From: Azoarcus sp. TTM-91
GTDB lineage: Bacteria > Pseudomonadota > Gammaproteobacteria > Burkholderiales > Rhodocyclaceae
NCBI RefSeq assembly: GCF_012911025.1
Contig: NZ_WUEI01000016.1
Coordinates: forward strand, 1-64,000
Length of the DNA stretch: 64,000 nt
Direction of reading: 5' to 3'
This document shows, in pieces, positions 32,340 through 41,812 of this stretch. Under the pieces are notes generated by a model. The model did no database searches. It worked only from the letters and a program-made list of their open reading frames with translations, and had not been told where the DNA came from. Position numbers and translations under genes: made by a program. The first letter of the stretch is position 1. Each line of letters opens with the position of its first letter.

Positions 32340-35078
32340 ATGAAGCTGCTGCTGTGGATACTCGCCGGCGCCGCGGCCGGCTGGCTGGGCGAAGTCCCTG
32401 GCCTGCTGGCCGGCGCGCTGCTGGGCGGACTGGTCGGCAGCCTGCAACTGCGCCAGGACCGCCTCGACCAGCAGGAGAAACGCCTGTCGGCACTGGAGAC
32501 GGAGCTCGTTGCGCTGCGCCGGCAGCTGCGGCAGGACATGGCGCAGCCGCAGTCCGCCCTCGTGCCGCCTCCGCTTCCATCCAAACCGGGCAATGCACCG
32601 GCACCGACAGCGGCAGAGGAAACGCTGCACTTCGACCTCGATCTGCCTGCGGCCACAAACGAAGCCACTGCACCTGCACCGGTTTCGCCGGCCACAACTC
32701 GCCCGGCACCAGCCGGCGCCGACAACAGCTTCGATCTCGACGCCCTTCATGAGCGCTTCCGCGCCTGGCTGTTCGGCGGCAACCTGATGGTGCGCGCCGG
32801 CTTGCTGGTGCTGTTTTTCGGCCTCGCCTTCCTCGCCCGCTACGCCACCGAGAACTTTCAGCTGCCGCCGGCGCTGCGGCTGGGCGGCATCGCCGGAGTC
32901 GGCCTGGTGCTGGCGGCCGTGGGCTGGCGCCTGCGCGAACGCCGCCGCGGCTACGCCCTCAGCCTGCAGGGTGGCGGCATCGCCGTGCTCTACCTGGTGA
33001 GCTTTGCCGCGCTGCGGCTGTATGGCGTGCTGGAGGCGGGGCAGGCGCTGGCGCTGATGGTGGCGCTGGTGGCCATCAGCGCCTGGCTGGCGTTGCGGCA
33101 GGATGCGCCGGTGCTCGCCATCATCGGCAGCGCCGGCGGCTTCGCCGCGCCCATCCTCACCTCCACCGGCGCCGGCAACCATGTGCAGCTGTTCGGCTAC
33201 TACGCCCTGCTCAACGCCGGCATCCTGCTGCTCGCCTGGCGCCGGGCCTGGCGCGGCCTCAACCTCACCGGTGCGCTGTTCACCTTCGGCATCGGCCTTG
33301 CCTGGGGCTTCCATTACTACCAGCCGGCCCACTTCGGCTCGGTCGAGCCCTTCCTGCTGCTGTTCTGGCTGATGTATCTCGCCGCCGCCCTGGCTTATTC
33401 CTGGCGGCATGCGCCGCGGGTGGACACCCTGCTGCTGTTCGCGGTGCCGGCGGTGGCCTTCGGCCTGCAGGCGGCGCTGGTGCATGACCTGCGCTACGGC
33501 CTGGCCTGGAGCGCGGCCGCCGCCGGCGCGCTCTACCTGCTGCTCGCCGCCAGTCTGCACCGCCTTGGCCGCAGCGAACTCGGCCCGCTGCGGGACGCCC
33601 TGTTCGCCCTCGGCATCGCCTTCGCCACCCTGGCCATTCCGCTGGCGGTGAGCGGCCATTGGAGCGCCGCCGCCTGGGCGCTGGAAGGCGCGGCACTGTG
33701 GTGGGTCGGCCTGCGCCAGCGGCGCTGGCTGGCGAGCGCCGCTGGCCTGCTGCTGCAACTGGGCGCCGGCCTGATGTTCGCCGAAGCCCTGAGCCAAGAC
33801 GGCGCGCTGCGCGCTTTGCCGCTGCTCAACAGCGCCTGGCTGGGCAGCAGCCTGATCGCCGCCGCCGGCCTGCTGAGCGCCTGGTTCGCCCATCGCGAAG
33901 CCCGGCGCTGCCCGCCGGCTGTTGGCCTGGGCTTGCTGGGCTGGGCGCTGCTGTGGTGGCTGGCGGGCGGCTGGGCGGAAATCGATGCCCATCTCTACAC
34001 CGGCCTGCGCCCGGCCGCCCAGCTGCTGTTCTTCGCCGCCACCGCGGCCATCGCGACCTGGGCCGCCGGCCGGCTGGACTGGAGCGGATTGCGGCTGGCG
34101 GGCCTGTTGCCGCTGGCCGGCATGGTGCTGAACCTGCTGCAGGCCTGGAGCTACGGCGTGCCGCCTTCGGAACACCTGGGCTGGCTGGCCTGGCCGCTGG
34201 CGCTCACCGCCCACTATCACGCCTTGCGCGCCCTGGAGCGCGGCCCGCTCCCCACGCCGCTGCTCGGCCATCTGCATGGCGCCGGTGTGGTGCTGGTCGC
34301 GGTCGCGCTGGCGCGGGATATCGGTCTGCGGCTGCAGACGCCGGAGCTGGGCGAGGCCTGGGCACTGGCCGCACTGGCGCTGCCGGCGGCCTTGCTGCTG
34401 GGCCTGCTGGTCCGCCTGTCGCGCGGGCAGCGCTGGCCAATGCAGCAGTGGCGGCTGGCCTACCTGATCTCAGCCGGCGCGCCGCTGGCTACCGGCCTGG
34501 CGCTGTGGAGTCTCACGCTGCAGTTGCTCAGCGCCGGCGATCCTGCACCGCTGTCCTATCTGCCGCTATTGAATCCGCTGGAGCTGGTGCTGGTGGCGGC
34601 ACTGGGCGCCATCTCCCTGTGGCTGCGCGCGCTGCGGCGCCAGGACTTGGTGGCGGCCACGGTGCTGGATCGCCTGCGCTGGCTGCTCGCCGCGCTGGCC
34701 TTCGTCGTCGCCAACGGGGTACTGCTGCGGGCCATGCATCAGCTGGGCGGTCTGCCCTGGGAGCCGCTTGCGCTGCTCGCCGACAGCCGCAGCCAGACTG
34801 GACTGTCGCTGTTCTGGGCGCTGCTCGGCCTGAGCCTGATGCTGCTGGCCAACCGCCGCGGCAGCCGCCTGCCCTGGCTGGCCGGCGCCGGCTTGATGGC
34901 GGCGGTGGTGGCCAAGCTTTTCCTGGTGGACATGGCGGCCAGCGGCACTCTGGAACGCATCGTCGCCTTCATCGGCGCCGGCGTGGTGTTGCTGGTGGTG
35001 GGCTACTTCTCGCCGCTGCCGCCGCGGGAGGGCGAGAAGGCCGGCGGCAAGGCGGCCGACGGTACGCCGCCGGCCTAG
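32340..35078 (+). CDS. DUF2339 large polytopic membrane protein
   Basis: A 912-residue protein: N-terminal hydrophobic segment, a short coiled coil (about 35-65), a Pro-rich linker, then some 20 or more membrane helices. FGLAFLARYATEN and the LRLGGIAGVGL region are typical of DUF2339. Function is unknown. It starts 19 bases after the LplT-PlsC gene and is the last gene of the plus-strand block, converging on parB. Confidence 0.87.
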   Translation: MKLLLWILAGAAAGWLGEVPGLLAGALLGGLVGSLQLRQDRLDQQEKRLSALETELVALRRQLRQDMAQPQSALVPPPLPSKPGNAPAPTAAEETLHFDLDLPAATNEATAPAPVSPATTRPAPAGADNSFDLDALHERFRAWLFGGNLMVRAGLLVLFFGLAFLARYATENFQLPPALRLGGIAGVGLVLAAVGWRLRERRRGYALSLQGGGIAVLYLVSFAALRLYGVLEAGQALALMVALVAISAWLALRQDAPVLAIIGSAGGFAAPILTSTGAGNHVQLFGYYALLNAGILLLAWRRAWRGLNLTGALFTFGIGLAWGFHYYQPAHFGSVEPFLLLFWLMYLAAALAYSWRHAPRVDTLLLFAVPAVAFGLQAALVHDLRYGLAWSAAAAGALYLLLAASLHRLGRSELGPLRDALFALGIAFATLAIPLAVSGHWSAAAWALEGAALWWVGLRQRRWLASAAGLLLQLGAGLMFAEALSQDGALRALPLLNSAWLGSSLIAAAGLLSAWFAHREARRCPPAVGLGLLGWALLWWLAGGWAEIDAHLYTGLRPAAQLLFFAATAAIATWAAGRLDWSGLRLAGLLPLAGMVLNLLQAWSYGVPPSEHLGWLAWPLALTAHYHALRALERGPLPTPLLGHLHGAGVVLVAVALARDIGLRLQTPELGEAWALAALALPAALLLGLLVRLSRGQRWPMQQWRLAYLISAGAPLATGLALWSLTLQLLSAGDPAPLSYLPLLNPLELVLVAALGAISLWLRALRRQDLVAATVLDRLRWLLAALAFVVANGVLLRAMHQLGGLPWEPLALLADSRSQTGLSLFWALLGLSLMLLANRRGSRLPWLAGAGLMAAVVAKLFLVDMAASGTLERIVAFIGAGVVLLVVGYFSPLPPREGEKAGGKAADGTPPA

Positions 35079-35103
35079 CTGTGGATGCGCGCTGCGGCGC
35101 GGC

Positions 35104-35967
35104 TCAGCGCAGGCGGCCGAGCAGGCCGTCGAGCTGGTCCAGGCTGCCGAAGCGGATGCTGACTTCGCCGGCGCCCTTCTTGTTGGCCTTGATCTGCACG
35201 GTAGCGCCCAGGGTGTCGGAGAGTTCTTCCTGCAGGCGCAGCAGGTCGCGATCCGGCGCAGCCGCGGCCTTTTTCAGGCGCGGATTCAACGTCTGCTGCA
35301 CCAGGCGCTCGGTGTCGCGCACCGACAGCTGCCTGGCCGCCACCTGGTTGGCGAGCTGGATCTGGCCGGCACCATCCAGCGGCAGCATCGCGCGGGCGTG
35401 GCCCATGTCGATGTCACCTGCCATCAGCAGCTCCTGCACCGGCTGGGCGAGGTTGAGCAGGCGCAGCAGGTTGCTCGCCGCCGGGCGGGAGCGGCCGACG
35501 GCGTCGGCGGCCTGCTGGTGGGTCATGTGGAATTCGTCGATCAGGCGCTGGATGCCGGCGGCCTCTTCCAGCGGATTGAGGTCTTCGCGCTGGATGTTCT
35601 CGATCAGCGACATCGCCAGCGCGGCTTCGTCCGGAATCTCCCGCACCAGGCAGGGCACTTCCAGCAGGCCGGCGATCTGCGACGCGCGCCAGCGCCGTTC
35701 GCCGGCGATGATCTCGTAGCGTGGCTGGCCGTCCTGCGGTTCGATCGGCCGCACCAGGATGGGCTGCATCACGCCCTGGGCCTTGATGGAGGCGGCCAGC
35801 TCTTCCAGCGAGCCGGGATCCATGCGGGTACGCGGCTGGTACTTGCCCGGCTGCAGGGCGTCGGCAGGCAGCGTCTGCAGCTCGCCCTTCTCGGCTTCGT
35901 CGTCGCGGTTGGCGGCCAGCAGGGCATCCAGGCCGCGGCCCAGGCCTTTGAGTTTGGGTGGAGTCAT
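35104..35967 (-). CDS. parB: Chromosome-partitioning protein ParB
   Basis: A 287-residue CTP-dependent DNA clamp that loads at parS. The N-terminal KLKGLGRGLDALL, the CTP-binding GERRWRA (89-95), an HTH (THQQAADAVGRSR) and a C-terminal dimerisation domain are all present. Its ATG lies four bases after the hepT stop, so translation is probably coupled to the toxin gene rather than directly to parA. Confidence 0.97.
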   Translation of the reverse strand: MTPPKLKGLGRGLDALLAANRDDEAEKGELQTLPADALQPGKYQPRTRMDPGSLEELAASIKAQGVMQPILVRPIEPQDGQPRYEIIAGERRWRASQIAGLLEVPCLVREIPDEAALAMSLIENIQREDLNPLEEAAGIQRLIDEFHMTHQQAADAVGRSRPAASNLLRLLNLAQPVQELLMAGDIDMGHARAMLPLDGAGQIQLANQVAARQLSVRDTERLVQQTLNPRLKKAAAAPDRDLLRLQEELSDTLGATVQIKANKKGAGEVSIRFGSLDQLDGLLGRLR

Positions 35968-35971
35968 GGCT

Positions 35972-36334
35972 TCATTCTTCGGGCCGAAGGGCCCGGATAC
36001 GGGTTAGGACGCGCATCAGCCCCGCCTTGAGCGAGGGCAGGTCGCTGACGATGGTTTGCCACAGGCGCGCCGGCTGGATGGAGGCGTAACCGTGGATCAG
36101 GCGGTTGCGGTGATCGATGACGATGCGCCACGGCACTTCCGGGCTGGCGTCGCGCAGCGCCTGAGGCATCTGGGCGGCGGCCTCGCCAAGGATCTCGAAA
36201 CTGCGTTCCACCGCGCGCCGGGTCCGCAGATCGCCGAGAAAGACCTCCCGTCCCTCCGCGACGAAACGCTCGATCTCGTCCACCGCGCCCAGCATGTCGA
36301 TCAACAGCGGTTCCGGGTCGCGCGGCTGGGTCAC
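35972..36334 (-). CDS. hepT: HepT-like HEPN ribonuclease toxin
   Basis: A 120-residue all-helical DUF86/HEPN protein with the catalytic R-x4-H-x-Y motif (Arg76, His81, Tyr83 in RNRLIHGY). HepT toxins are RNases neutralised by AMPylation of the motif tyrosine by MntA. It starts with GTG overlapping the mntA stop by four bases and ends four bases before the parB ATG. The position inside the parA-parB operon is very unusual. Confidence 0.9.
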   Translation of the reverse strand: MTQPRDPEPLLIDMLGAVDEIERFVAEGREVFLGDLRTRRAVERSFEILGEAAAQMPQALRDASPEVPWRIVIDHRNRLIHGYASIQPARLWQTIVSDLPSLKAGLMRVLTRIRALRPEE

Positions 36335-36624
36335 AAGGTCCTCGCTTCCGCCAGCACCCGGCTGCGCAGCGCCGGATGCAGCTCGTCTTCGAGCACCAGA
36401 TCGATGCGCCGGGCCAGCAGGTCGGCCAGCGCTTCGTTCAAGCGCACCACTTCGAAAGAGGACACGTCGCCCGGCATCTGCACCAGCAGATCGACATCGC
36501 TCCCCTCCGCCTCCTCCCCCCGCGCCACCGAGCCGAACACCCGCGGATTGGCCGCGCGGTGGCGGGCGAGGCAGGCGAGCACTTCCTCGCGGCGGGCGAT
36601 CAGTTCGTCGAGCAGGCGGCCCAT
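36331..36624 (-). CDS. mntA: MntA-type minimal nucleotidyltransferase antitoxin
   Basis: A 97-residue nucleotidyltransferase with the full GSX10DXD motif (Gly31-Ser32, Asp43, Asp45) and a third acidic residue Asp75 in RRIDLVLED. MntA antitoxins AMPylate HepT. The ATG at 36624 has a GAGGA ribosome-binding site overlapping the parA stop codon, so it is tied to parA translation; a longer frame from 36993 would lie inside parA and was rejected. Confidence 0.9.
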   Translation of the reverse strand: MGRLLDELIARREEVLACLARHRAANPRVFGSVARGEEAEGSDVDLLVQMPGDVSSFEVVRLNEALADLLARRIDLVLEDELHPALRSRVLAEARTL

Positions 36625-36635
36625 GGTCGGCGTCC

Positions 36636-37406
36636 TCAGAGGGTCTTGACCCGCTCTATCATCTCGGCGGCGAAGGCCATGTAGGACTGCGCGCCCTTGG
36701 ACGCGCGGTCGAACACCACGCCGGGCATGCCGTGGCTGGGCGCTTCGGCCAAGCGCACGTTGCGCGGCACGATGGCGCTGAACACCTTGTCGCCGAAATG
36801 ATCCTCGAGCTGGGCGGAAACCTGCTGCTGCAGGGTGACGCGCGGATCGAACATCACCCGCAGCAGGCCGATGATCTTGAGGTCGCGGTTGAGGTTGGCG
36901 TGCACCTTCTTGATGGTGTTCACCAAGTCGGACAAGCCTTCCAGCGCGAAGTACTCGCACTGCATCGGGATGATGACGCCGTGGGCGGCGCACAGGCCGT
37001 TCAGCGTCAGCATGGAGAGCGAGGGCGGGCAGTCGATCAGCACGAAGTCGTAATCGGCGTCGTGCTCCTTCAGGGCGTTGCGCAGGCGCTTCTCGCGCTG
37101 GTCGAGATCGACCAGCTCCACTTCGGCGCCGGCGAGGTCGCGGTTGGCGGGCAGCACGTCGTAGCCGCCGGTGGGCGACACCACCTTGGCTTCGCCCAGC
37201 GCGGCGAGGCCGACCAGCAGGTGATACACCGACTGCTGCAGGCCGCGTTTGTCCACCCCGCTGCCCATGGTGGCGTTGCCCTGCGGGTCCAGATCCACCA
37301 GCAGGGTGCGCTGGCCGGCCTGGTGCAGGGCGGCGGCGAGATTGACGCAGGTGGTGGTCTTGCCCACCCCGCCTTTCTGGTTGGCGACACAGAAGATACG
37401 GGCCAT
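36636..37406 (-). CDS. parA: Chromosome-partitioning ATPase ParA (Soj)
   Basis: A 256-residue ParA/MinD-family ATPase with deviant Walker A KGGVGKTTT (residues 11-19), Walker A' VDLDPQGNAT and Walker B LIDCPPS. It has no N-terminal DNA-binding extension, as in chromosomal Soj-type proteins. It forms a nucleoid-bound gradient that segregates ParB-parS complexes. It follows rsmG and is followed by mntA, hepT and parB. Confidence 0.97.
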   Translation of the reverse strand: MARIFCVANQKGGVGKTTTCVNLAAALHQAGQRTLLVDLDPQGNATMGSGVDKRGLQQSVYHLLVGLAALGEAKVVSPTGGYDVLPANRDLAGAEVELVDLDQREKRLRNALKEHDADYDFVLIDCPPSLSMLTLNGLCAAHGVIIPMQCEYFALEGLSDLVNTIKKVHANLNRDLKIIGLLRVMFDPRVTLQQQVSAQLEDHFGDKVFSAIVPRNVRLAEAPSHGMPGVVFDRASKGAQSYMAFAAEMIERVKTL

Positions 37407-37484
37407 GGTCCGGGTGCTATGCAGTTTGCTTCGGGAGATCGCGCCGGCGGCGCGACTCCGGGAGTTTAGTCGATCGGCGGCGCA

Positions 37485-38123
37485 TCACGTGCGCACGAGG
37501 ACGAGCAGATGGCGCTCGGCATCCAGGCCGGGCACCGCCAGCGCATGCATGGCCTGCAGCGCCCAGCCGGCGGGCAGCGCGCCCAGTTCCTCGTCCGGCC
37601 GCAGGCCCTTCATCGCGTACAACGCGCCGCCGTCGGCCACCAGATGGCCGGCAAGCCGGACGAAATCGCCCAGGCTGGAGAAGGCGCGGGAGATCACGCC
37701 ATCGAAGGGCTGCTCCGGCTGCAGGTTCTCCACCCGGACGTTGATCGGCTGGAAGTTGCCCAGCCCGAGCTCAATCTTCGCCTGCTGCTGGAAGCTGGCC
37801 TTCTTGTTGACCGTTTCCACCGAGCTCACCGCCAGTTCCGGCCGCAGGATGGCGAGCGGAATGCCGGGCAGGCCGCCGCCGGAGCCGATGTCGGCCAGGC
37901 GCTGCACCTTGCCCAGCCAGGGCGCCACCGCCAGCGAATCCAGCAGGTGATGGGTGACCACTTCCTGCGGGCTGCGGATGGCGGTGAGGTTGTACACCCG
38001 GTTCCACTTCAGCAGCAGTTCGCCGTAGGTGAGCAGGCGGGCACGGGTGGCGTCGGCCACGTCCAGGCCGAGCGCGGCCAAGCCTTCGGCCAGCTGGCCG
38101 GCGTAGGGGGCGAGCGCGCTCAA
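37485..38123 (-). CDS. rsmG: RsmG, 16S rRNA G527 methyltransferase
   Basis: A 212-residue class I SAM methyltransferase that makes m7G527 in 16S rRNA. WNRVYNLTAI and the SAM-binding ADIGSGGGLPGIPLAI motif are diagnostic of GidB/RsmG. It lies between mnmG and parA in the classic gid-par order near the replication origin of many bacteria. Confidence 0.96.
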   Translation of the reverse strand: MSALAPYAGQLAEGLAALGLDVADATRARLLTYGELLLKWNRVYNLTAIRSPQEVVTHHLLDSLAVAPWLGKVQRLADIGSGGGLPGIPLAILRPELAVSSVETVNKKASFQQQAKIELGLGNFQPINVRVENLQPEQPFDGVISRAFSSLGDFVRLAGHLVADGGALYAMKGLRPDEELGALPAGWALQAMHALAVPGLDAERHLLVLVRT

Positions 38124-38178
38124 GCCGGTTTCTTCCCGAAGTCTGCCTCGCGGCGTGTTACGGAAATGCGCGCCAGCC

Positions 38179-40080
38179 TCATGCCGACCTCCGCGCTTCG
38201 CCCGCCAGATCGCGGCGCTTGAGCCACACCAGCAGCAGCGAGATGGCCGCCGGCGTCACGCCCTGCACGCGGCCGGCCTGGCCTATGGTCTCCGGCTTGG
38301 CGAGGTTGAGCTTCTGCTGCACTTCCTTGGACAGGCCGCGCACCTCGGCGTAATCCAGATCGGCCGGCAGGCGGGTGGATTCGGCCTGCAGCTGCTTGGC
38401 GACTTCATCCTGCTGGCGGTCGATGTAGCCCTGGTACTTGGCGGCGATCTCCAGCTGCTCCACCACCTGCGGATCGGTTTCCGGGCCTTCCGGCGCGCCG
38501 GGCAGGCTCATCAGGCCGGCATAGCTGGTTTCCGGCCGGCGCAGCAGTTCGAAGTAGCGGTATTCGCGTTCCAGCGTCTTGCCCAGCACCCGCTCCTGCT
38601 CTTCCGCCGGAATGTGCTCCGGCCGCGCCCAGCTCGCCTTCAGGCGGGTAGTTTCACGCTCGATGGCTTCGCGTTTGGCGCAGAAGGCGGCCCAGCGCAC
38701 ATCGTCCACCAGGCCCAGCTCGCGGCCCTTCTCGGTGAGACGCAGGTCGGCGTTGTCCTCGCGCAGTTGCAGGCGGTACTCGGCGCGAGAGGTGAACATG
38801 CGGTAGGGGTCGGACACGCCGCGGGTGACGAGGTCGTCCACCATCACGCCGAGGTAGGCCTCGTCGCGGCGCGGACACCAGGCTTCGCGGCCCTGCACCT
38901 GCAGCGCGGCGTTGGCGCCGGCGAGCAGGCCCTGCGCGGCGGCTTCCTCGTAGCCGGTGGTGCCGTTGATCTGGCCGGCGAAGAACAGCCCGGCGATGGA
39001 CTTGGTTTCCAGCGAGGACTTGAGGTTGCGCGGATCGAAGAAGTCGTACTCGATGGCATAGCCGGGGCGCAGGATGTGGGTGTTCTCCAGGCCGCGGATG
39101 GAGCGCACGATCTCCAGCTGCACGTCGAAGGGCAGCGAGGTGGAGATACCGTTGGGGTAGATCTCGTGCGTCGCCAGGCCTTCCGGCTCGAGGAAGACGT
39201 GGTGACTGTCCTTGTCGGCGAAGCGGTGGATCTTGTCCTCGATCGACGGACAGTAGCGCGGGCCGACGCCTTCGATCACGCCGGAGTACATCGGCGAGCG
39301 GTCGAGGTTGGCGCGGATCACGTCATGGGTGCGCGCATTGGTTTCGGTCATCCAGCACGGCAGCTGCGCCGGGTGCTGGCTGGCATGGCCGAGGAAACTG
39401 AACACCGGCACCGGGTCGTCGCCCGGCTGCACCGTCATCACCGAGAAGTCGATGGTGCGCGCGTCCAGCCGCGGCGGCGTGCCGGTCTTGAGCCGGCCCT
39501 GCGGCAGCTTGAGTTCCTTCAGCCGCTGGCCCAGCGAGATGGCTGGCGGATCGCCGGCGCGGCCGGCGGAGTAGTTTTCCAGGCCGACGTGGATCAGGCC
39601 GTTGAGGAAGGTGCCGGCGGTCAGCACCACCGCCGGCGCCTCGAAGCGCAGGCCGATCTGGGTGACCACGCCGGTAACTCGGTCGCCGACCACCATGAGG
39701 TCGTCCACCGCCTGCTGGAACAGCCACAAGTTGGCCTGGTTCTCCAGGCGCTTGCGGATGGCCGCCTTGTACAGCACGCGGTCGGCCTGGGCGCGGGTGG
39801 CGCGCACCGCCGGGCCCTTGGAGGCGTTGAGGATGCGGAACTGGATGCCGCCCTCGTCGGTGGCCGCTGCCATCGCACCGCCCAGCGCATCGACTTCCTT
39901 GACCAGGTGGCCCTTGCCGATACCGCCGATGGAGGGGTTGCAGCTCATCTGTCCCAGGGTTTCGATGTTGTGGCTGAGCAGCAGGGTGCGGCAGCCCATG
40001 CGCGCGGCGGCGAGGGCAGCCTCGGTGCCGGCGTGGCCGCCGCCGACCACGATGACGTCGAAACGGGTGGGATAGAGCAT
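38179..40080 (-). CDS. mnmG: MnmG, tRNA U34 5-carboxymethylaminomethyl modification enzyme
   Basis: A 633-residue FAD enzyme that with MnmE modifies the wobble uridine of certain tRNAs. The dinucleotide-binding [19 protein letters not shown] (about 10-28), [16 protein letters not shown] and [17 protein letters not shown] motifs are all present. Length is typical (629 in E. coli). It is the first gene of the mnmG-rsmG-parA-mntA-hepT-parB run. Confidence 0.98.
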   Translation of the reverse strand: MLYPTRFDVIVVGGGHAGTEAALAAARMGCRTLLLSHNIETLGQMSCNPSIGGIGKGHLVKEVDALGGAMAAATDEGGIQFRILNASKGPAVRATRAQADRVLYKAAIRKRLENQANLWLFQQAVDDLMVVGDRVTGVVTQIGLRFEAPAVVLTAGTFLNGLIHVGLENYSAGRAGDPPAISLGQRLKELKLPQGRLKTGTPPRLDARTIDFSVMTVQPGDDPVPVFSFLGHASQHPAQLPCWMTETNARTHDVIRANLDRSPMYSGVIEGVGPRYCPSIEDKIHRFADKDSHHVFLEPEGLATHEIYPNGISTSLPFDVQLEIVRSIRGLENTHILRPGYAIEYDFFDPRNLKSSLETKSIAGLFFAGQINGTTGYEEAAAQGLLAGANAALQVQGREAWCPRRDEAYLGVMVDDLVTRGVSDPYRMFTSRAEYRLQLREDNADLRLTEKGRELGLVDDVRWAAFCAKREAIERETTRLKASWARPEHIPAEEQERVLGKTLEREYRYFELLRRPETSYAGLMSLPGAPEGPETDPQVVEQLEIAAKYQGYIDRQQDEVAKQLQAESTRLPADLDYAEVRGLSKEVQQKLNLAKPETIGQAGRVQGVTPAAISLLLVWLKRRDLAGEARRSA

Positions 40081-40161
40081 GACGCGCTCCGTGCTGCTAA
40101 ACGTTGGGAAGGGCGGGGATTCTACGCCCTTGCGCCGCGCCCGGCCAGCGTGTCACGCATT

Positions 40162-40189
40162 TGTTTCACGGAATAGTCACGCTGAAACA
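40162..40189. promoter_or_regulatory. Split parS-like palindrome upstream of mnmG
   Basis: tgtttcac (40162-40169) is one perfect half of the parS consensus tgtttcacgtgaaaca. An inverted ctgaaaca (40182-40189) matches the other half at 7 of 8 bases, but the halves are separated by 12 bases instead of abutting. It lies in the 255-base gap between mnmG and the solute-binding-protein gene. It may be a degenerate or coincidental site. Nothing else was recognised in this gap. Confidence 0.35.
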
Positions 40190-40335
40190 TAAACTTATCT
40201 TTGCAGCATGGCCTCAGGACGAGGCGGGAGGAAGACCGGGCGGCAGCGGCGTTTGCGGACTGGCGCCGCCCGATCCAGAGGTGGAGCCGCGACCGGCGCG
40301 CCAGGGCAGCGCTCCAGCCGCGGCAGCCCCGCGCA

Positions 40336-41502
40336 TCAGGGCATCTTGCACTCGGGCGCGTAGGCGTCCTGGTGGTTCTCCAGCACGGTGCCGATCAGCT
40401 TGTTGGTGTAGCGGCCGTCGGCATCCTTGTAGACCACCCGTTGGTAATAGTTCTGGATGGGGAAGTTGTTCGGCCCGAACTTGTAACGGCCGCGCACCGA
40501 CTCGTAATCCGCCTGGCGCAGGGCGGCGACCAGCTTGTCGCGATCGGCCACGCCACCGGCGATGCGCACCGCGGCGTCCATCGCCAGGATGGTGTCGTAG
40601 GCCTGGGCGGCGTAGAGCGAGGGATAGCGGCCGTCGTACTTCTTGCGATAAGCCTTCACGAACTCGACATTGCCCGGCGCGGTGAGGTCGTTGGCCCACT
40701 GGGTGGTGCTGCTCATGCCGGCCATGACGCCGCCCACCGCGTCCACGATGTCCTGGTCCACCGCGCCACCGGACACCAGCGGCACGCTATCCAAGCCGGC
40801 GGCGGCGTATTGCTTGATGAAGTTGATGCCCATCGCGCCCGGCAGGAAGAAATACACCGCGCCCGGCTTGGTCGAGCGGATCTGGGCGATCTCGGCGGCG
40901 TAGTCGATCTGGCCGACCTTGGTGTAGATCTCGCTGGCGACCTCGCCCTTGTAGGTACGCTTGAAACCACCGAGGTGGTCCTTGCCCGCAGGGTAGTTGG
41001 GCGCGATCAGCACCACGTTCTTGTAGCCCTTCTCGTTCACCAGCACGCCGGCGGCTTCGTCATGGTTGTCGTTCTGGTACTGGCCGAAGAAGTAGGGGCT
41101 GCACTGCTTGCCGGCGAACTGGCTGGGGCCGGGATTGCTGGAAATGAAGGGCACCTTGGCGGCGAACAGCGCCGGCCCCACCGCCAGCGCGGTATTGGAG
41201 GCGATAGGGCCGGTGAAGAAGTCGATCTTGTCGCGCTGCAGGTAGCGGGTCACCAACTGGGTGGCCTGTTCCGGATTGCCGCCGAAATCGGTCTTGAGGA
41301 ACTCGGCCGGCTGGCCGCCGAGCTTGCCGCCCAGTTTCTCGATGGCGAGGTCGAAGCCGTTGGCGGCATCGGCGCCCAGCGCGGCGAAGGGGCCGGAGAT
41401 GTCGAGCGCGATGCCGACCTTGATCGGGCCGGCGGCCTGCGCGGCCGACATGGCGCACAGCGCGCCGATGACGCAGAGAACGGTCTTACCTCGAGTGAAC
41501 AT
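40336..41502 (-). CDS. Nba-like ABC transporter solute-binding protein
   Basis: A 388-residue periplasmic binding protein with signal peptide (cleavage after AAQA, about residue 23) and the type I Leu/Ile/Val-binding fold (IKVGIALDISGPFAALG). The sequence and the adjacent LysR and nbaC/nbaD-type genes suggest the group linked to aromatic acids such as 2-nitrobenzoate. The ATG at 41502 was chosen because it begins the signal peptide. No permease or ATPase is next to it; it may borrow the liv-type transporter at 52-57 kb or another elsewhere. Confidence 0.87.
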   Translation of the reverse strand: MFTRGKTVLCVIGALCAMSAAQAAGPIKVGIALDISGPFAALGADAANGFDLAIEKLGGKLGGQPAEFLKTDFGGNPEQATQLVTRYLQRDKIDFFTGPIASNTALAVGPALFAAKVPFISSNPGPSQFAGKQCSPYFFGQYQNDNHDEAAGVLVNEKGYKNVVLIAPNYPAGKDHLGGFKRTYKGEVASEIYTKVGQIDYAAEIAQIRSTKPGAVYFFLPGAMGINFIKQYAAAGLDSVPLVSGGAVDQDIVDAVGGVMAGMSSTTQWANDLTAPGNVEFVKAYRKKYDGRYPSLYAAQAYDTILAMDAAVRIAGGVADRDKLVAALRQADYESVRGRYKFGPNNFPIQNYYQRVVYKDADGRYTNKLIGTVLENHQDAYAPECKMP

Positions 41503-41812
41503 GACGAGCTCCCAGTGGTTGGCGCGCATCCCGCGAAAGGCCGCGCGCGTCGTTCGCCGGCCAGGCCGGCAGGGCTTAGGACAGGGATGGAAGGGTGCCG
41601 CCACCGGCCCCGTTCCGCATGCGAAGCAGCGGCCTCGCTGGACAGCGGAATATTCCGTTGCGGTACGCATACAACCGCACTTTTCCCCCCTTCGGCAAGC
41701 AGGTGCCGATGACTGCCGGGCCATGTATTCCCGATTTTTATAACTAAGGTATGAGTTCGCCGCCGCCCGCCCGCCTTTGCGCTTACCCGGGCATCGTTTA
41801 TCGTGGCCGCCC
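41503..41812. promoter_or_regulatory. Divergent control region of the nba-like cluster
   Basis: This 310-base gap separates the divergent solute-binding-protein and LysR genes. An imperfect dyad ataactaaggtat (41740-41752), 61 bases before the LysR start, resembles a LysR-type T-N11-A box and lies in a locally AT-rich stretch (41727-41757). No clear -35/-10 pair was found. The remainder shows nothing recognisable. Confidence 0.4.

Noticed and set aside
36331..36993. 220-residue version of MntA extending into parA
   Set aside because: The first 123 residues are out-of-frame parA sequence; the ATG at 36624 has an RBS and starts the minimal nucleotidyltransferase.
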